A stretch of 64,000 nucleotides of DNA from contig NZ_SSMQ01000056.1 in assembly GCF_005144585.1 (NCBI RefSeq), positions 1 through 64,000 of the forward strand, given 5' to 3'. The position numbers and the translations under genes were made by a program. The notes below the pieces were generated by a model. The model did no database searches. It was not told the origin of the DNA and was given only the letters and a program-made list of their open reading frames with translations. Source of the DNA: Polyangium fumosum. Lineage in GTDB: Bacteria; Myxococcota_A; Polyangia; Polyangiales; Polyangiaceae. This document shows positions 38,495-46,340 of this stretch, piece by piece. Position 1 is the first letter of the stretch; each line of letters begins with the position of its first letter.

Positions 38495-39525
38495 TGGAGT
38501 ACAGACAATTGGGCGGATCGGGGCTCAAGGTCCCGGTGTTGAGCTTCGGCACCGGCACCTTCGGGGGGTCGGGCGAGTTCTTCAAGGCGTGGGGTTCGAG
38601 CGACGTGGCCGAGGCGACTCGCCTCGTCGACATCTGCCTCGACGCTGGATTGACGATGTTCGATACGGCCGACATCTATTCGGGTGGCGCGGCGGAGGAG
38701 ATCCTCGGGCGCGCCCTCCAGGGGCGGCGCGACCGCGTGCTCATCTCGACGAAGGGCACGTTCCGCGCCGGCCCTGGGCCGAACGACGTCGGGTCGTCGC
38801 GAAGCCACCTGCTGCGCGCGGTGGACACGAGCCTCACGCGGCTTCGCACGGACTACATCGACCTGTATCAACTGCACGGCTTCGACGCGGTGACGCCGAT
38901 CGAGGAGGTGCTGAGCACGCTCGACACGCTCGTGAAGGCGGGGAAGATCCGCTATGTCGGCTGCTCGAATTTCTCCGGCTGGCACCTCATGAAATCGCTG
39001 GCCGTCTCCGATCGCCACGGATGGGCGCGGTACGTGGCGCACCAGACGTATTATTCGCTGATCGGGCGCGACTACGAATGGGAGCTGATGCCACTCGGGA
39101 TCGATCAGCGTGTCGGCGCCGTGGTGTGGAGCCCGCTCGGATGGGGCCGACTCACCGGGAAGATCCGGCGCGGTCAGCCGCTGCCGCCGGCGAGCCGGCT
39201 GCAAAGCAAGGTCGTCGTCGATCGCGGGCCGCCGGTGGAGGACGAATATCTCTATCGTGTTGTCGACGCGCTCGACAAGGTCGCCGCCGAGACGGGCAAA
39301 ACGGTGCCGCAGGTCGCGCTGAACTGGCTCCTGCAGCGGCCGACGGTCTCGTCCCTCATCATCGGCGCGCGCACCGAGGAACAACTGCGGCAGAACCTCG
39401 ACGCCGTGGGGTGGACGCTGGCACCGGAGCACGTCGCCGCGCTCGATGCGGCGAGCGTGGTAACGCCGCCCTATCCGTACTGGCACCAGCGCGGGTTCGG
39501 GGAACGGAATCCGCCGCCGGTGTGA
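38494..39525 (+). CDS. aldo/keto reductase
   Basis: A 343-residue NADPH-dependent oxidoreductase of the AKR superfamily (YajO/IolS-like group). The catalytic tetrad is visible: Asp in MFDTADIY, Tyr in the same motif, Lys in LISTKGTF and His in DLYQLHGF. IIGARTEEQLRQNL is the C-terminal cofactor-binding signature. It reduces an aldehyde or ketone that cannot be named from sequence. Translationally coupled to the upstream LysR gene by a one-base stop/start overlap. Followed by a strong terminator hairpin. Confidence 0.94.
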   Translation: MEYRQLGGSGLKVPVLSFGTGTFGGSGEFFKAWGSSDVAEATRLVDICLDAGLTMFDTADIYSGGAAEEILGRALQGRRDRVLISTKGTFRAGPGPNDVGSSRSHLLRAVDTSLTRLRTDYIDLYQLHGFDAVTPIEEVLSTLDTLVKAGKIRYVGCSNFSGWHLMKSLAVSDRHGWARYVAHQTYYSLIGRDYEWELMPLGIDQRVGAVVWSPLGWGRLTGKIRRGQPLPPASRLQSKVVVDRGPPVEDEYLYRVVDALDKVAAETGKTVPQVALNWLLQRPTVSSLIIGARTEEQLRQNLDAVGWTLAPEHVAALDAASVVTPPYPYWHQRGFGERNPPPV

Positions 39526-39533
39526 GGAGGCGC

Positions 39534-39566
39534 GTCCTCGACGGCTGGGACTCCACCGTCGAGGAC
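39534..39566. terminator. strong bidirectional terminator hairpin
   Basis: GTCCTCGACGG pairs perfectly with CCGTCGAGGAC, an 11-base stem with an 11-base loop, in the gap between convergent genes. CTTCTCT follows on the plus strand. It would end both the LysR-AKR transcript and the opposite lipoprotein transcript. Confidence 0.75.
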
Positions 39567-39591
39567 CTTCTCTCCGAGCAGAACGGACCTG

Positions 39592-40128
39592 CTAATAGGT
39601 AGGACCCGTCTCCGCAGCGAGCTGCGTGAGCGCTTTCTCCCAGGTGGCGCCGCGCTCATCATCCTGCCAGTTCGTGGCCACGCTATCGCCGCGGCTCACC
39701 TCCCCGATATGCGCCATCGCTTCGACGTGCGCGGGGCTGCCGACGAACTGGAACATTGCCTCTTCGTCCTTCCAGACGGTGAGCGTACGCCCCGCGTGGC
39801 AGCTCGCGGAGCTGCCGAGTTGGAACGCCACGAGCCCCGGCTGGGTCTGGAGCGCCTCGCCGATGGGGCCCACGAGCTCCTCGAACTTCGCTTCGGACGC
39901 CGACGTGCCCTTCCGGTGGATCCACGTGCTGCTCACGATGTAGCTCCCCGGCGCAAGGTTTCCCTCGGCGTCGACCCCGGCGCCCATGAGGGGGGAGGAC
40001 GCGAAGTCTTGCTCCAGTTTGTCCCGCGAACAACCGTCGTCCTTCGTATCGGGGGGCTCGGCCGAAGGGCCGCTGCACGCAAGGAGGGAAAGGGAGAGGA
40101 GAGCTTTTGCTACGAGGTTTCGTTTCAT
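39592..40128 (-). CDS. lipoprotein with ABM (dimeric alpha/beta-barrel)-like domain
   Basis: A 178-residue protein with a signal peptide and lipobox SLLAC. The mature region from about residue 60 has the layout of an antibiotic-biosynthesis-monooxygenase-like ferredoxin-type fold: IVSSTWIHRKGTSASEAKFEELV, QPGLVAFQLG, TLTVWKDEEAMFQFVGSPAHVEAM. Such domains bind or oxidise small aromatics or heme without cofactors, or are only structural. Export as a lipoprotein is unusual for this fold. ATG 40128 has AGGAG upstream. It follows a small secreted protein by 38 bases and is probably co-transcribed with it. Confidence 0.82.
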   Translation of the reverse strand: MKRNLVAKALLSLSLLACSGPSAEPPDTKDDGCSRDKLEQDFASSPLMGAGVDAEGNLAPGSYIVSSTWIHRKGTSASEAKFEELVGPIGEALQTQPGLVAFQLGSSASCHAGRTLTVWKDEEAMFQFVGSPAHVEAMAHIGEVSRGDSVATNWQDDERGATWEKALTQLAAETGPTY

Positions 40129-40166
40129 GGGGTGGCTCCTTCGAAGGGAAAGCAATCGCAGGGAAT

Positions 40167-40535
40167 TCAGCGCGTGTCGGGCGCTCCGGACCGGACGGTG
40201 CCGAAGAGCAGCGGCGAAAACTCGCGGCCCAGGCGCTTCGAATGGAAGTCCTCGGCACGCGCGAAGATCCGAACCTCGACGTCCTCCGCCGGAGAGGCGG
40301 TGGACGTCAGCGTGGCGATCCAATGGCGCGCACCCGCCGAATCCCGCACGCGGAGATAGAGGTAGGAACCGGCGGAAAGGCGCTCCTCGACGTGGCCCGT
40401 GAAGCCGAACCTCGCCGAGGGCCCGAGCGTGTATTGCATCAAGGGGTTTTCGACACGCCGCTCCGAAGAGATCGTGTGGGCCGCCGAAAGCCCCGCGGCC
40501 AGCATCATCAGGGCGGCAAGGATCGTTCGTCGCAT
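40167..40535 (-). CDS. small secreted protein
   Basis: A 122-residue protein with a classical signal peptide (MRRTILAALMMLAAGLSAAH, cleavage probably after the last Ala). The mature part is beta-rich, with VEERLSAGSYLYLRVRDSAGARHWIATLTS and an acidic loop, and has no cysteine. No family recognised. It lies 38 bases before the ABM-like lipoprotein gene on the same strand. The two may act together at the cell envelope. Confidence 0.78.
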   Translation of the reverse strand: MRRTILAALMMLAAGLSAAHTISSERRVENPLMQYTLGPSARFGFTGHVEERLSAGSYLYLRVRDSAGARHWIATLTSTASPAEDVEVRIFARAEDFHSKRLGREFSPLLFGTVRSGAPDTR

Positions 40536-40631
40536 GCGCGGAAGCTACAGGCCCCGCCGCTCGCCTCCGGTCCGAGCCGATGGACGGCGCGCGCGAGCGG
40601 ATGAGCGGCGCGCCCCGGCCGATGAACGGTC

Positions 40632-41390
40632 CTACGCCTTGCGGAGACCGGGCTCCTCGTTGAGGCCCAGCGCCGCCTTCACCGCGGGCAGGGAGCGCCG
40701 GCTCACGCGCGCGACCTGGCCATCGTCGAGCTCGACCTCGTAGATCCCCTCTTCGCTGCGCAGGGCCTTCACGCTGTCGATGTGGATGAGCTCACCCCGA
40801 TGCACGCGCAAAAAGCCATGGGCACGCAGCCGCTCTTCGAGCGTGGACAGCGGCTCCTCGGTGCAATGTTCGTCCTGGTCCGCGCGAAAAAGCGTGTATT
40901 TGTCGCTGCTCCAGAAACGCGTGACGTCGCGGGCGTCGAAGAAACGAAGGACCCCACGCGTGACGGTGACGATACGCGTCGACGATCCCCCGCGGCTCGT
41001 GACCATGGAAAGGGCGCGGGCCGCTGCCTCCTGGGTCGCGAGGAGCCGCCGGCGCGCGCGTTCGATGGCGGAAAGGAGTCGCTCGGGTCGCACCGGCTTG
41101 AGCAGGTAATCGACCGCGCTCACCTCGAAGGCCTGCACGGCGTATTCATCGTACGCGGTGATGAAAATGAGCGGCGGCAGGTCCGTGTACCGTTGCGCGA
41201 GCGAGAGCCCATCCAGGCCGGGCATTCGGATGTCGAGCAGCATGAGCTCGGGGCCCCGCACCTCGATCTGCCGGAGCGCTTCTTCCCCGTCCCCGGCCTC
41301 TCCCACGACCTCGGTGTCCGGGATGTCTTTCAACAATCGAATCAAGCGCCGACGCGCGGGCTCTTCATCGTCGACGACCAGAATCTTCAT
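40632..41390 (-). CDS. LytTR-family response regulator
   Basis: A 252-residue response regulator. Receiver domain at 1-120: KILVVDDEEPARRRL, phosphorylatable Asp in LMLLDIRMPGLDG, Thr in IFITAYDEYA and Lys in YLLKPVRPERL. A LytTR DNA-binding domain fills about 140-240, with FWSSDKYTLFRA, LEERLRAHGFLRVHRGELIHIDSV and VSRRSLPAVKAAL. It overlaps the kinase stop codon by ATGA and is translated with it. LytTR regulators bind direct imperfect repeats, none of which I identified nearby. Confidence 0.95.
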   Translation of the reverse strand: MKILVVDDEEPARRRLIRLLKDIPDTEVVGEAGDGEEALRQIEVRGPELMLLDIRMPGLDGLSLAQRYTDLPPLIFITAYDEYAVQAFEVSAVDYLLKPVRPERLLSAIERARRRLLATQEAAARALSMVTSRGGSSTRIVTVTRGVLRFFDARDVTRFWSSDKYTLFRADQDEHCTEEPLSTLEERLRAHGFLRVHRGELIHIDSVKALRSEEGIYEVELDDGQVARVSRRSLPAVKAALGLNEEPGLRKA

Positions 41391-42484
41391 GCCACCACGT
41401 CCTTCACGGGAATGGCCACCCGCGCGAGGCAACCTCCGCCGGGCGCCGCCGAGAGGGCGATCCCTCCCTGCTCCCCATAAAGCAGGTGCAGGCGTTTGCA
41501 GATGTCCTCCACGCTCGTCTGGCTCCCGCGGTGCGCCGAGGCGAAGGGCCCGGGCCCATCGTCGAGCACCTCCAGGGAGACACGATGCCCCTCGTGCCGG
41601 ATGCAAACGAACACGCTCCCGCTGCGCCGGTGGGCCATTCCATGCAAAATCGCGTTCTCCACGAGCGGCTGCAGGATGAGCGGCGGGACGAGGATCTCGG
41701 CGGCCCGCTCGTCGAGCTCCACCTGCGTGCGGAGACGCGCGCCATACCGCGCCGACTGGATGGCCAGGTAGTCGCGCACCATCTCCACCTCGCGCCGGAG
41801 CGTGACGAACCGCGTCTTCGAGCTATCGAGCGCATAACGAAAGAGATCCGCCATGCGCTCGAGGGTGCGCTCCGCGAGCGCGGGGTCGTCGTGGATGAGG
41901 CTCGCCACCGTGTTGATGCTGTTGAAAAAGAAGTGCGGATTCGTGCGGCCCTGGAGCGCCTTGAGCTGGGCCTCGAGCGCGGCTTGCCGTTCGAGCTGGG
42001 CCATGCGTTCGATGTTCTGCGCCTTGTTCCGCAGGCGCTGCACGATGAGCGCTGGAAACAAGTAGACCCAAGAAATGATGATGCATTCGAGGACAAACTT
42101 GGGCAGGTCGTAGTGTCCCGGGACGATCCTCCTCTTGAAGGAAAGGACGAGCGGGGCCAGAAGCATCGGGACTGCGATCGTGACCACGACGTGGAGTGCG
42201 CCACGCGCAAGCGGCGCGCGAACGCGCGGTACCACCTTGGGCAGGACCGCCGCGTAGAGCGCGTGGAAGACGAACGAGTGCGCGAGAAAAGGAACGTAAA
42301 CCCCCGCGATCCGCACGAGCGCCGTGTCGAGCGGGAGCGAGAACAGGTCTTTGAGGAGCAGCGGCGCGGCTGCGAGCGGCACGATCGGGTAGAGCCAGAG
42401 CATCTCGCGGGGCAGGAGATCTCCGCCCCCCGGCAGGAGGATCTCGAGACGGCTGCTCGGGCGGCTTTCGGAAGGCCTCCTCAT
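41387..42484 (-). CDS. LytS-type sensor histidine kinase
   Basis: A 365-residue membrane kinase of the His_kinase (PF06580) family. Four to five hydrophobic helices occupy residues about 25-160. A coiled coil with QAALEAQLKALQGRTNPHFFFNSINTV follows, where the His in NPHF is the phosphorylation site. The ATPase has LILQPLVENAILHGM (N box) and LEVLDDGPGP. It phosphorylates the LytTR regulator encoded in the overlapping next gene. The ligand sensed is unknown; there is no separate extracytoplasmic domain, so sensing is likely within the membrane. ATG 42484 is chosen; a TTG lies further upstream. Confidence 0.94.
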   Translation of the reverse strand: MRRPSESRPSSRLEILLPGGGDLLPREMLWLYPIVPLAAAPLLLKDLFSLPLDTALVRIAGVYVPFLAHSFVFHALYAAVLPKVVPRVRAPLARGALHVVVTIAVPMLLAPLVLSFKRRIVPGHYDLPKFVLECIIISWVYLFPALIVQRLRNKAQNIERMAQLERQAALEAQLKALQGRTNPHFFFNSINTVASLIHDDPALAERTLERMADLFRYALDSSKTRFVTLRREVEMVRDYLAIQSARYGARLRTQVELDERAAEILVPPLILQPLVENAILHGMAHRRSGSVFVCIRHEGHRVSLEVLDDGPGPFASAHRGSQTSVEDICKRLHLLYGEQGGIALSAAPGGGCLARVAIPVKDVVA

Positions 42485-42590
42485 ACGAGGCGGAGCGTAG
42501 CGGGCCTCGCTCGCAGGGTTCAACCCGCCCCGGATGGATGGTCCCTCCGGGCCGATGAACGGCCGGCGGAAGGGCCGCGGGCCCGCGCCC

Positions 42591-43019
42591 TCAGCGTGTC
42601 CGGGCGTGCTTCTCCGCCAGCAGCACGAGGATCCGCGTGAGCTCGGCGCGCTCCCCCGTCGAGAGCCGCGCGAGCCTTCGCCCGAAGGCTTCGTCGAGGA
42701 TCTTGCGGGCCGCCTCCATCGCTTTGCGCCCCGAGGGGGTGAGCGTCAGGCGAAAACGCCGCAGGTCGTCCGCCTCTGTCTGGCGCTTGACGAAGCCGGC
42801 CGCCTCCAGCCGCTTCACCATGAAGGTGATCGTCGGCTTGGGCATGAGCAACGCGCGCGCGAGGTCCGCCGGGTACGGGTGATCGTCGAGCTTCCCGAGG
42901 AGGAAAAACTCCTTCATCTCGATCCCCTGCGCGCGCACCTCGGGCTCCACCTCGGCCATGACCCCCATGGTCATCTCGAAGTGGAGCGTCCAGAGCTCCC
43001 AGGGCGAAGGCTTTCCCAT
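42591..43019 (-). CDS. MarR family transcriptional regulator
   Basis: A 142-residue regulator with the MarR winged helix. KEFFLLGKLDDHPYPADLARALLMPKPTITFMVKRLEAAGFVKRQTEADDLRRFRLTLTPSGRKAM covers helices, recognition helix and wing. Dimerisation helices flank it. It diverges from the aldo/keto reductase gene across a 111-base gap that holds a perfect TTGACA and a 16-base palindrome, so it probably represses both genes. Inducer unknown. Confidence 0.94.
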   Translation of the reverse strand: MGKPSPWELWTLHFEMTMGVMAEVEPEVRAQGIEMKEFFLLGKLDDHPYPADLARALLMPKPTITFMVKRLEAAGFVKRQTEADDLRRFRLTLTPSGRKAMEAARKILDEAFGRRLARLSTGERAELTRILVLLAEKHARTR

Positions 43020-43035
43020 GTTCTCCTACTTGCGC

Positions 43036-43064
43036 TTGACAACGGAACCGGCGGCGTTACTACT
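43036..43064 (+). promoter_or_regulatory. promoter of the aldo/keto reductase gene
   Basis: TTGACA (43036-43041, perfect -35), 17 bases, then ACTACT as a weak -10 (43059-43064). The operator palindrome begins immediately after. Distance to the ATG at 43131 is 66 bases. Confidence 0.5.
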
Positions 43065-43080
43065 AGTTCAATCTTGAACT
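43065..43080. promoter_or_regulatory. MarR operator palindrome
   Basis: AGTTCAA, two bases, TTGAACT: a perfect 16-base inverted repeat, MarR-operator-like in length and symmetry, lying at the transcription start region of the aldo/keto reductase. A related GTTC-N7-GAAC occurs about 17 bases downstream (43097-43111). Confidence 0.65.
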
Positions 43081-43130
43081 GTTCGGAAGTGGAACCGTTC
43101 GAGTGTAGAACTATTTCGGGAGGAGACGCG

Positions 43131-44210
43131 ATGTCGCTCGATCATTACGTCACGCTCGGTCGCTCAGGTCTGCGGGTGAGCCCTTTTTGCCTCGGCGCCA
43201 TGACGTTCGGAGAAGACCTCGGCTGGGGGAGCAGTGTCAAGGACTCCGAAGCCATCCTCGATCGCTACATCGAGCTCGGGGGCAACTTCATCGACACGGC
43301 AAACCTTTACACGAAGGGGCATTCGGAGAAGATCATCGGTGACCACCTCGGCCACGACCGCGAGAAGCGGGACCGGCTGGTGATCGCCACGAAGTTCAGC
43401 GGGAATCTGTACGTCGGGGATCCCAACGGCGGCGGTTCGAGCCGGAAGTCGATCGTGGCCGCCTGCGAGCAATCGCTCCGCCGGCTGCGCACCGACTACA
43501 TCGATCTTTATTGGCTGCACAACTGGGACAAGTTCACGCCGATCGAGGAGACCATGGCGGCGCTCCACGATCTCGTCCGGTCGGGCAAGGTCCGCTACAT
43601 CGGCGTGTCCGACACGCCCGCGTGGAAGGTGGCGCAAGCGCAGCTCATCGCGCAGTTCCGCGGGTGGGCGCCCTTCATCGGGCTGCAAATCGAGTATTCG
43701 CTCCTGGAGCGGACGATCGAAGGGGAGCTGCTCCCCATGGCCGAGGAGCTCGGTCTCGGCGTGACGCCGTGGTCTCCCCTGCGGAGCGGCGTCCTGAGCG
43801 GCAAGTACACGCGGCAAAACGGCCTGAAGCCGGAGGTGCGCCCCTGGGCCGCGAATTACCTCGACGAGCAGAGCTACGTGGTGATCGACGAACTCCAGCG
43901 GATCGCCAAGGAGCTCGACACCACCGTCGCGCGCGTCGCCCTCGCCTGGGTGCAGGCCCGCCCGACGGTGACGTCCACGATCATCGGAGCGCGCACGCTC
44001 GCGCAGCTCGACGACAACCTCAAGGCGCTCGACCTCAAGCTCACGCCGGCGCAAACGGCCTCGCTCGACGCGCTCACCAAGCCGAAGCTCAACTTCCCCG
44101 CCGATTTCCTCGAACTGGCCCGGATGATCCAGGCCGGAGGGACGACGATCAACGGACAACCCTCGCAGCTCATCCCCTTCGGCGTCACGAAGAAGGGCGA
44201 TCACTACTGA
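43131..44210 (+). CDS. aldo/keto reductase
   Basis: A 359-residue AKR of the YajO-like subgroup. Catalytic residues: Asp and Tyr in FIDTANLYTKG, Lys in VIATKFSG, His in LYWLHNWD; the cofactor signature IIGARTLAQLDDNLKALDL is near the C-terminus. GGAGGAG precedes the ATG at 43131. It is the likely target of the divergent MarR regulator and may detoxify an aldehyde. It is a distinct paralogue of the LysR-linked reductase at 38494 and has a different C-terminal tail. Converges on the propeller lipoprotein gene with a strong hairpin between. Confidence 0.94.
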   Translation: MSLDHYVTLGRSGLRVSPFCLGAMTFGEDLGWGSSVKDSEAILDRYIELGGNFIDTANLYTKGHSEKIIGDHLGHDREKRDRLVIATKFSGNLYVGDPNGGGSSRKSIVAACEQSLRRLRTDYIDLYWLHNWDKFTPIEETMAALHDLVRSGKVRYIGVSDTPAWKVAQAQLIAQFRGWAPFIGLQIEYSLLERTIEGELLPMAEELGLGVTPWSPLRSGVLSGKYTRQNGLKPEVRPWAANYLDEQSYVVIDELQRIAKELDTTVARVALAWVQARPTVTSTIIGARTLAQLDDNLKALDLKLTPAQTASLDALTKPKLNFPADFLELARMIQAGGTTINGQPSQLIPFGVTKKGDHY

Positions 44211-44224
44211 CGGAGGCGGACGGA

Positions 44225-44256
44225 GGGGGCGCGTGGTCCCGCGGGCCGGCGCCCCC
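44225..44256. terminator. bidirectional terminator hairpin
   Basis: GGGGGCGC at 44225-44232 pairs with GCGCCCCC at 44249-44256, eight G/C pairs with a 16-base loop that can itself fold, between convergent genes. No T-tract. Confidence 0.55.
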
Positions 44257-45998
44257 TACCGAAGCTCGACCCTCCTGCCCGCATCATCCGTGCGCACCCA
44301 GCACCCCGCCTCTTCGTCCCACACGACCCGCCCAGGGTTGTCCCTCGGCGCTTGGCCCAGCAAGCGCGCGTCTTGCGGGTTTCGGGTGACCTCGAAGATC
44401 TGAGCGTCGATGTCGTAAAAGGCGACGGCCCCATCGCGGGCGCGCACGGCATAGAGTTCCTTTTTGAGCGTAGGCGCGCTCCCCGGCACCTCGATGGGCG
44501 GATCGGGCCGCGTCCCGGGCTTCACGAAGACCACCGCCAGGTGGTTGTTTTTCACGCCGATCAGCGCGAAGAAGCCGCCTTCGAGCGCGAGCACCTGTTC
44601 GATCTTCTCGAGCGCGACCTCCCCCACGCGCGCCGTGGCCACGTCCGCCGCGGGCGCGCCGTGCGCGACGTGCTCGACGGCGCAGCGCTCCCTCGTGGGC
44701 CCGTCGCAGCCGACGAACAGGGTGTCCTGCCGGCTCGAGGCCGACACCTGGAAATGCATGGCCATGTAATCGTGCGAGACCACGAGCGCGCGATGCGCGG
44801 GCTCCCAGCGGGCGAGGCGCCCGGCGCCGGCGACGAGCAGCTCGTCGTCCGACAGGAGCGAAAGGCGGACGGCGATCCAGTCGGTGCCGTGGGTGTTGAT
44901 GCCCGAGAGCCAGGGCCCGACCTTTCCATCCTGGAGGCGGACCGCGGCGACCGAGAAGTTGTCGACCGCAAAATAGGCCGTGCGCTCGCTCGGCGCCTTG
45001 CCCGTGCAGCAAGCCGCGTCGATGATGTTGCCGCCGAGCTCGAAGACATCGAGCAGGCGTTCGCCCGAGAAGCGCCAGAGACGGTTGTCGTCACCGCCGC
45101 CGGCGAGGATGCCGGTGACCGGATCGAAGGTGACCGCGCGCTGATCGCGGGCCATCCCGCCATGGGTCGCTCGATACACGTTCATCGCGGAGGTCGAATC
45201 AAAGACGGACTCGTACGACGACGGCTTGGAGACGCCGTAGCCGTAGATGTCAATCGTGTCTCGGTTGCTCGCGACGGCGACCTGGTCGGGGCGCCCGGGC
45301 ATGGGGAACACGTCGTTGGAGTCGCTGCCTACCACGCGGCTCTCTCGGGAGGTGATGTCGAGAAGGTTCACGTACGCCCCGGCGATCACAACGCGGGCGC
45401 CGTCGGCCGAGAAGCGCATGCGGCGGGGGTAGGCGACCTCGGGGAACGAAGCGACGGGGGCGAGCGACGGGAACGAGACGACCTCGACGCGGACCTTTTT
45501 GTCGCTTGTGTCGATGGCGTAAGCGATCGTCGCGCCGTCGGGCGAAGCGGCGACGTCGAGCACGGGCGACGGCACGAGACGGACGCGCATGGCGAGGGTG
45601 CGCGTCTCGTGGAGCCAGAGGCCGGTGGGGCTCGCCACGACGAACCACGTCCCGTCGCCCACCGGCGCGACGCTCCGCGCGGCGTGCGGGACGAAGCGGA
45701 GGGCGCCGTCCTCGCCGGGGAGGATCGCGCCGCGCAGGGGGCGCTCGAAGTCGCCGTCGACGGGGAGCGTCGACGTGTCGCCGCGCGCGCCGACGCGGCG
45801 CTCGGGGAGGAGGAGGGGCGCGGGTGCGCCCTCGGGGAGCGTTTCGGGGATGGGCAGCCGAAGCGTAGGGCCGAGGGGGACGGGGCGCTGCTTGAGGGGG
45901 CGCTCGGTCCACGGGCGCTCCTTGCGGCCGCACGCCGAGGGCCCGGCGAGGAGCGCGAGACCGGCGAGGGCGCAAAGCAGGCGGGCGGCGTGGTTCAT
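44256..45998 (-). CDS. beta-propeller lipoprotein
   Basis: A 580-residue exported protein with a signal peptide and lipobox GPSAC. A Pro/Arg-rich arm leads to WD40/YVTN-like repeats: VAPVGDGTWFVVASPTGLWLHETRTLAMR, LDVAASPDGATIAYAIDTSDKKVRV and RMRFSADGARVVIAGAYVNLLDI among others. There is a central Cys pair (AACCTGK) and more Cys in FVGCDGPTRERC. It is probably a surface protein that binds a ligand or partner through the propeller. Start at 45998 is chosen for the signal; the frame is open beyond. Divergent from the PPC-like lipoprotein at 46341. Confidence 0.87.
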   Translation of the reverse strand: MNHAARLLCALAGLALLAGPSACGRKERPWTERPLKQRPVPLGPTLRLPIPETLPEGAPAPLLLPERRVGARGDTSTLPVDGDFERPLRGAILPGEDGALRFVPHAARSVAPVGDGTWFVVASPTGLWLHETRTLAMRVRLVPSPVLDVAASPDGATIAYAIDTSDKKVRVEVVSFPSLAPVASFPEVAYPRRMRFSADGARVVIAGAYVNLLDITSRESRVVGSDSNDVFPMPGRPDQVAVASNRDTIDIYGYGVSKPSSYESVFDSTSAMNVYRATHGGMARDQRAVTFDPVTGILAGGGDDNRLWRFSGERLLDVFELGGNIIDAACCTGKAPSERTAYFAVDNFSVAAVRLQDGKVGPWLSGINTHGTDWIAVRLSLLSDDELLVAGAGRLARWEPAHRALVVSHDYMAMHFQVSASSRQDTLFVGCDGPTRERCAVEHVAHGAPAADVATARVGEVALEKIEQVLALEGGFFALIGVKNNHLAVVFVKPGTRPDPPIEVPGSAPTLKKELYAVRARDGAVAFYDIDAQIFEVTRNPQDARLLGQAPRDNPGRVVWDEEAGCWVRTDDAGRRVELR

Positions 45999-46340
45999 GC
46001 GCGACGGACGATAGGCCACGCAGGTGGCGGCAGGCAACATGTGGCGGGGAGCAACATCCCTGATCTGCGTGTCCTGCGCCGCCGGGACGTGCCCGCGCCG
46101 AAGGCCCGCGCCTCCCTCGCGAACGCCGCGGGAAAACCTCGTGGGATTCTTACTCGTCCGCGGAAGAACCGGTACTCGCGTCCCCTTCGAGGTGGGCTTC
46201 CGCAGACGCTTTTGAGGAGGGTCACGGCGATGTAAGACGCATGTAAGTGCCTCGTCAGCCATCTTCGGGCCAGGTCTGTGCCGACCGGAGCGCAAACGAT
46301 GACGCCGCGCGCCGGGCCCTTCCACCCCACGGAGACAGAC
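45999..46340. other. divergent intergenic region with direct repeats
   Basis: A 342-base non-coding gap between two divergent lipoprotein genes. The only clear element is the ATGTAAG direct repeat at 46230-46247. Rare ATG codons and no ribosome site make coding unlikely. Confidence 0.6.
46230..46247 (+). promoter_or_regulatory. SARP/AfsR-type direct repeat, copy A
   Basis: ATGTAAG at 46230-46236 and 46241-46247, an 11-base period, oriented toward the lipoprotein gene at 46341 and 94 bases upstream of it. A near-identical element precedes the lipoprotein at 48884. The geometry is that of SARP heptamer boxes. Confidence 0.65.
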
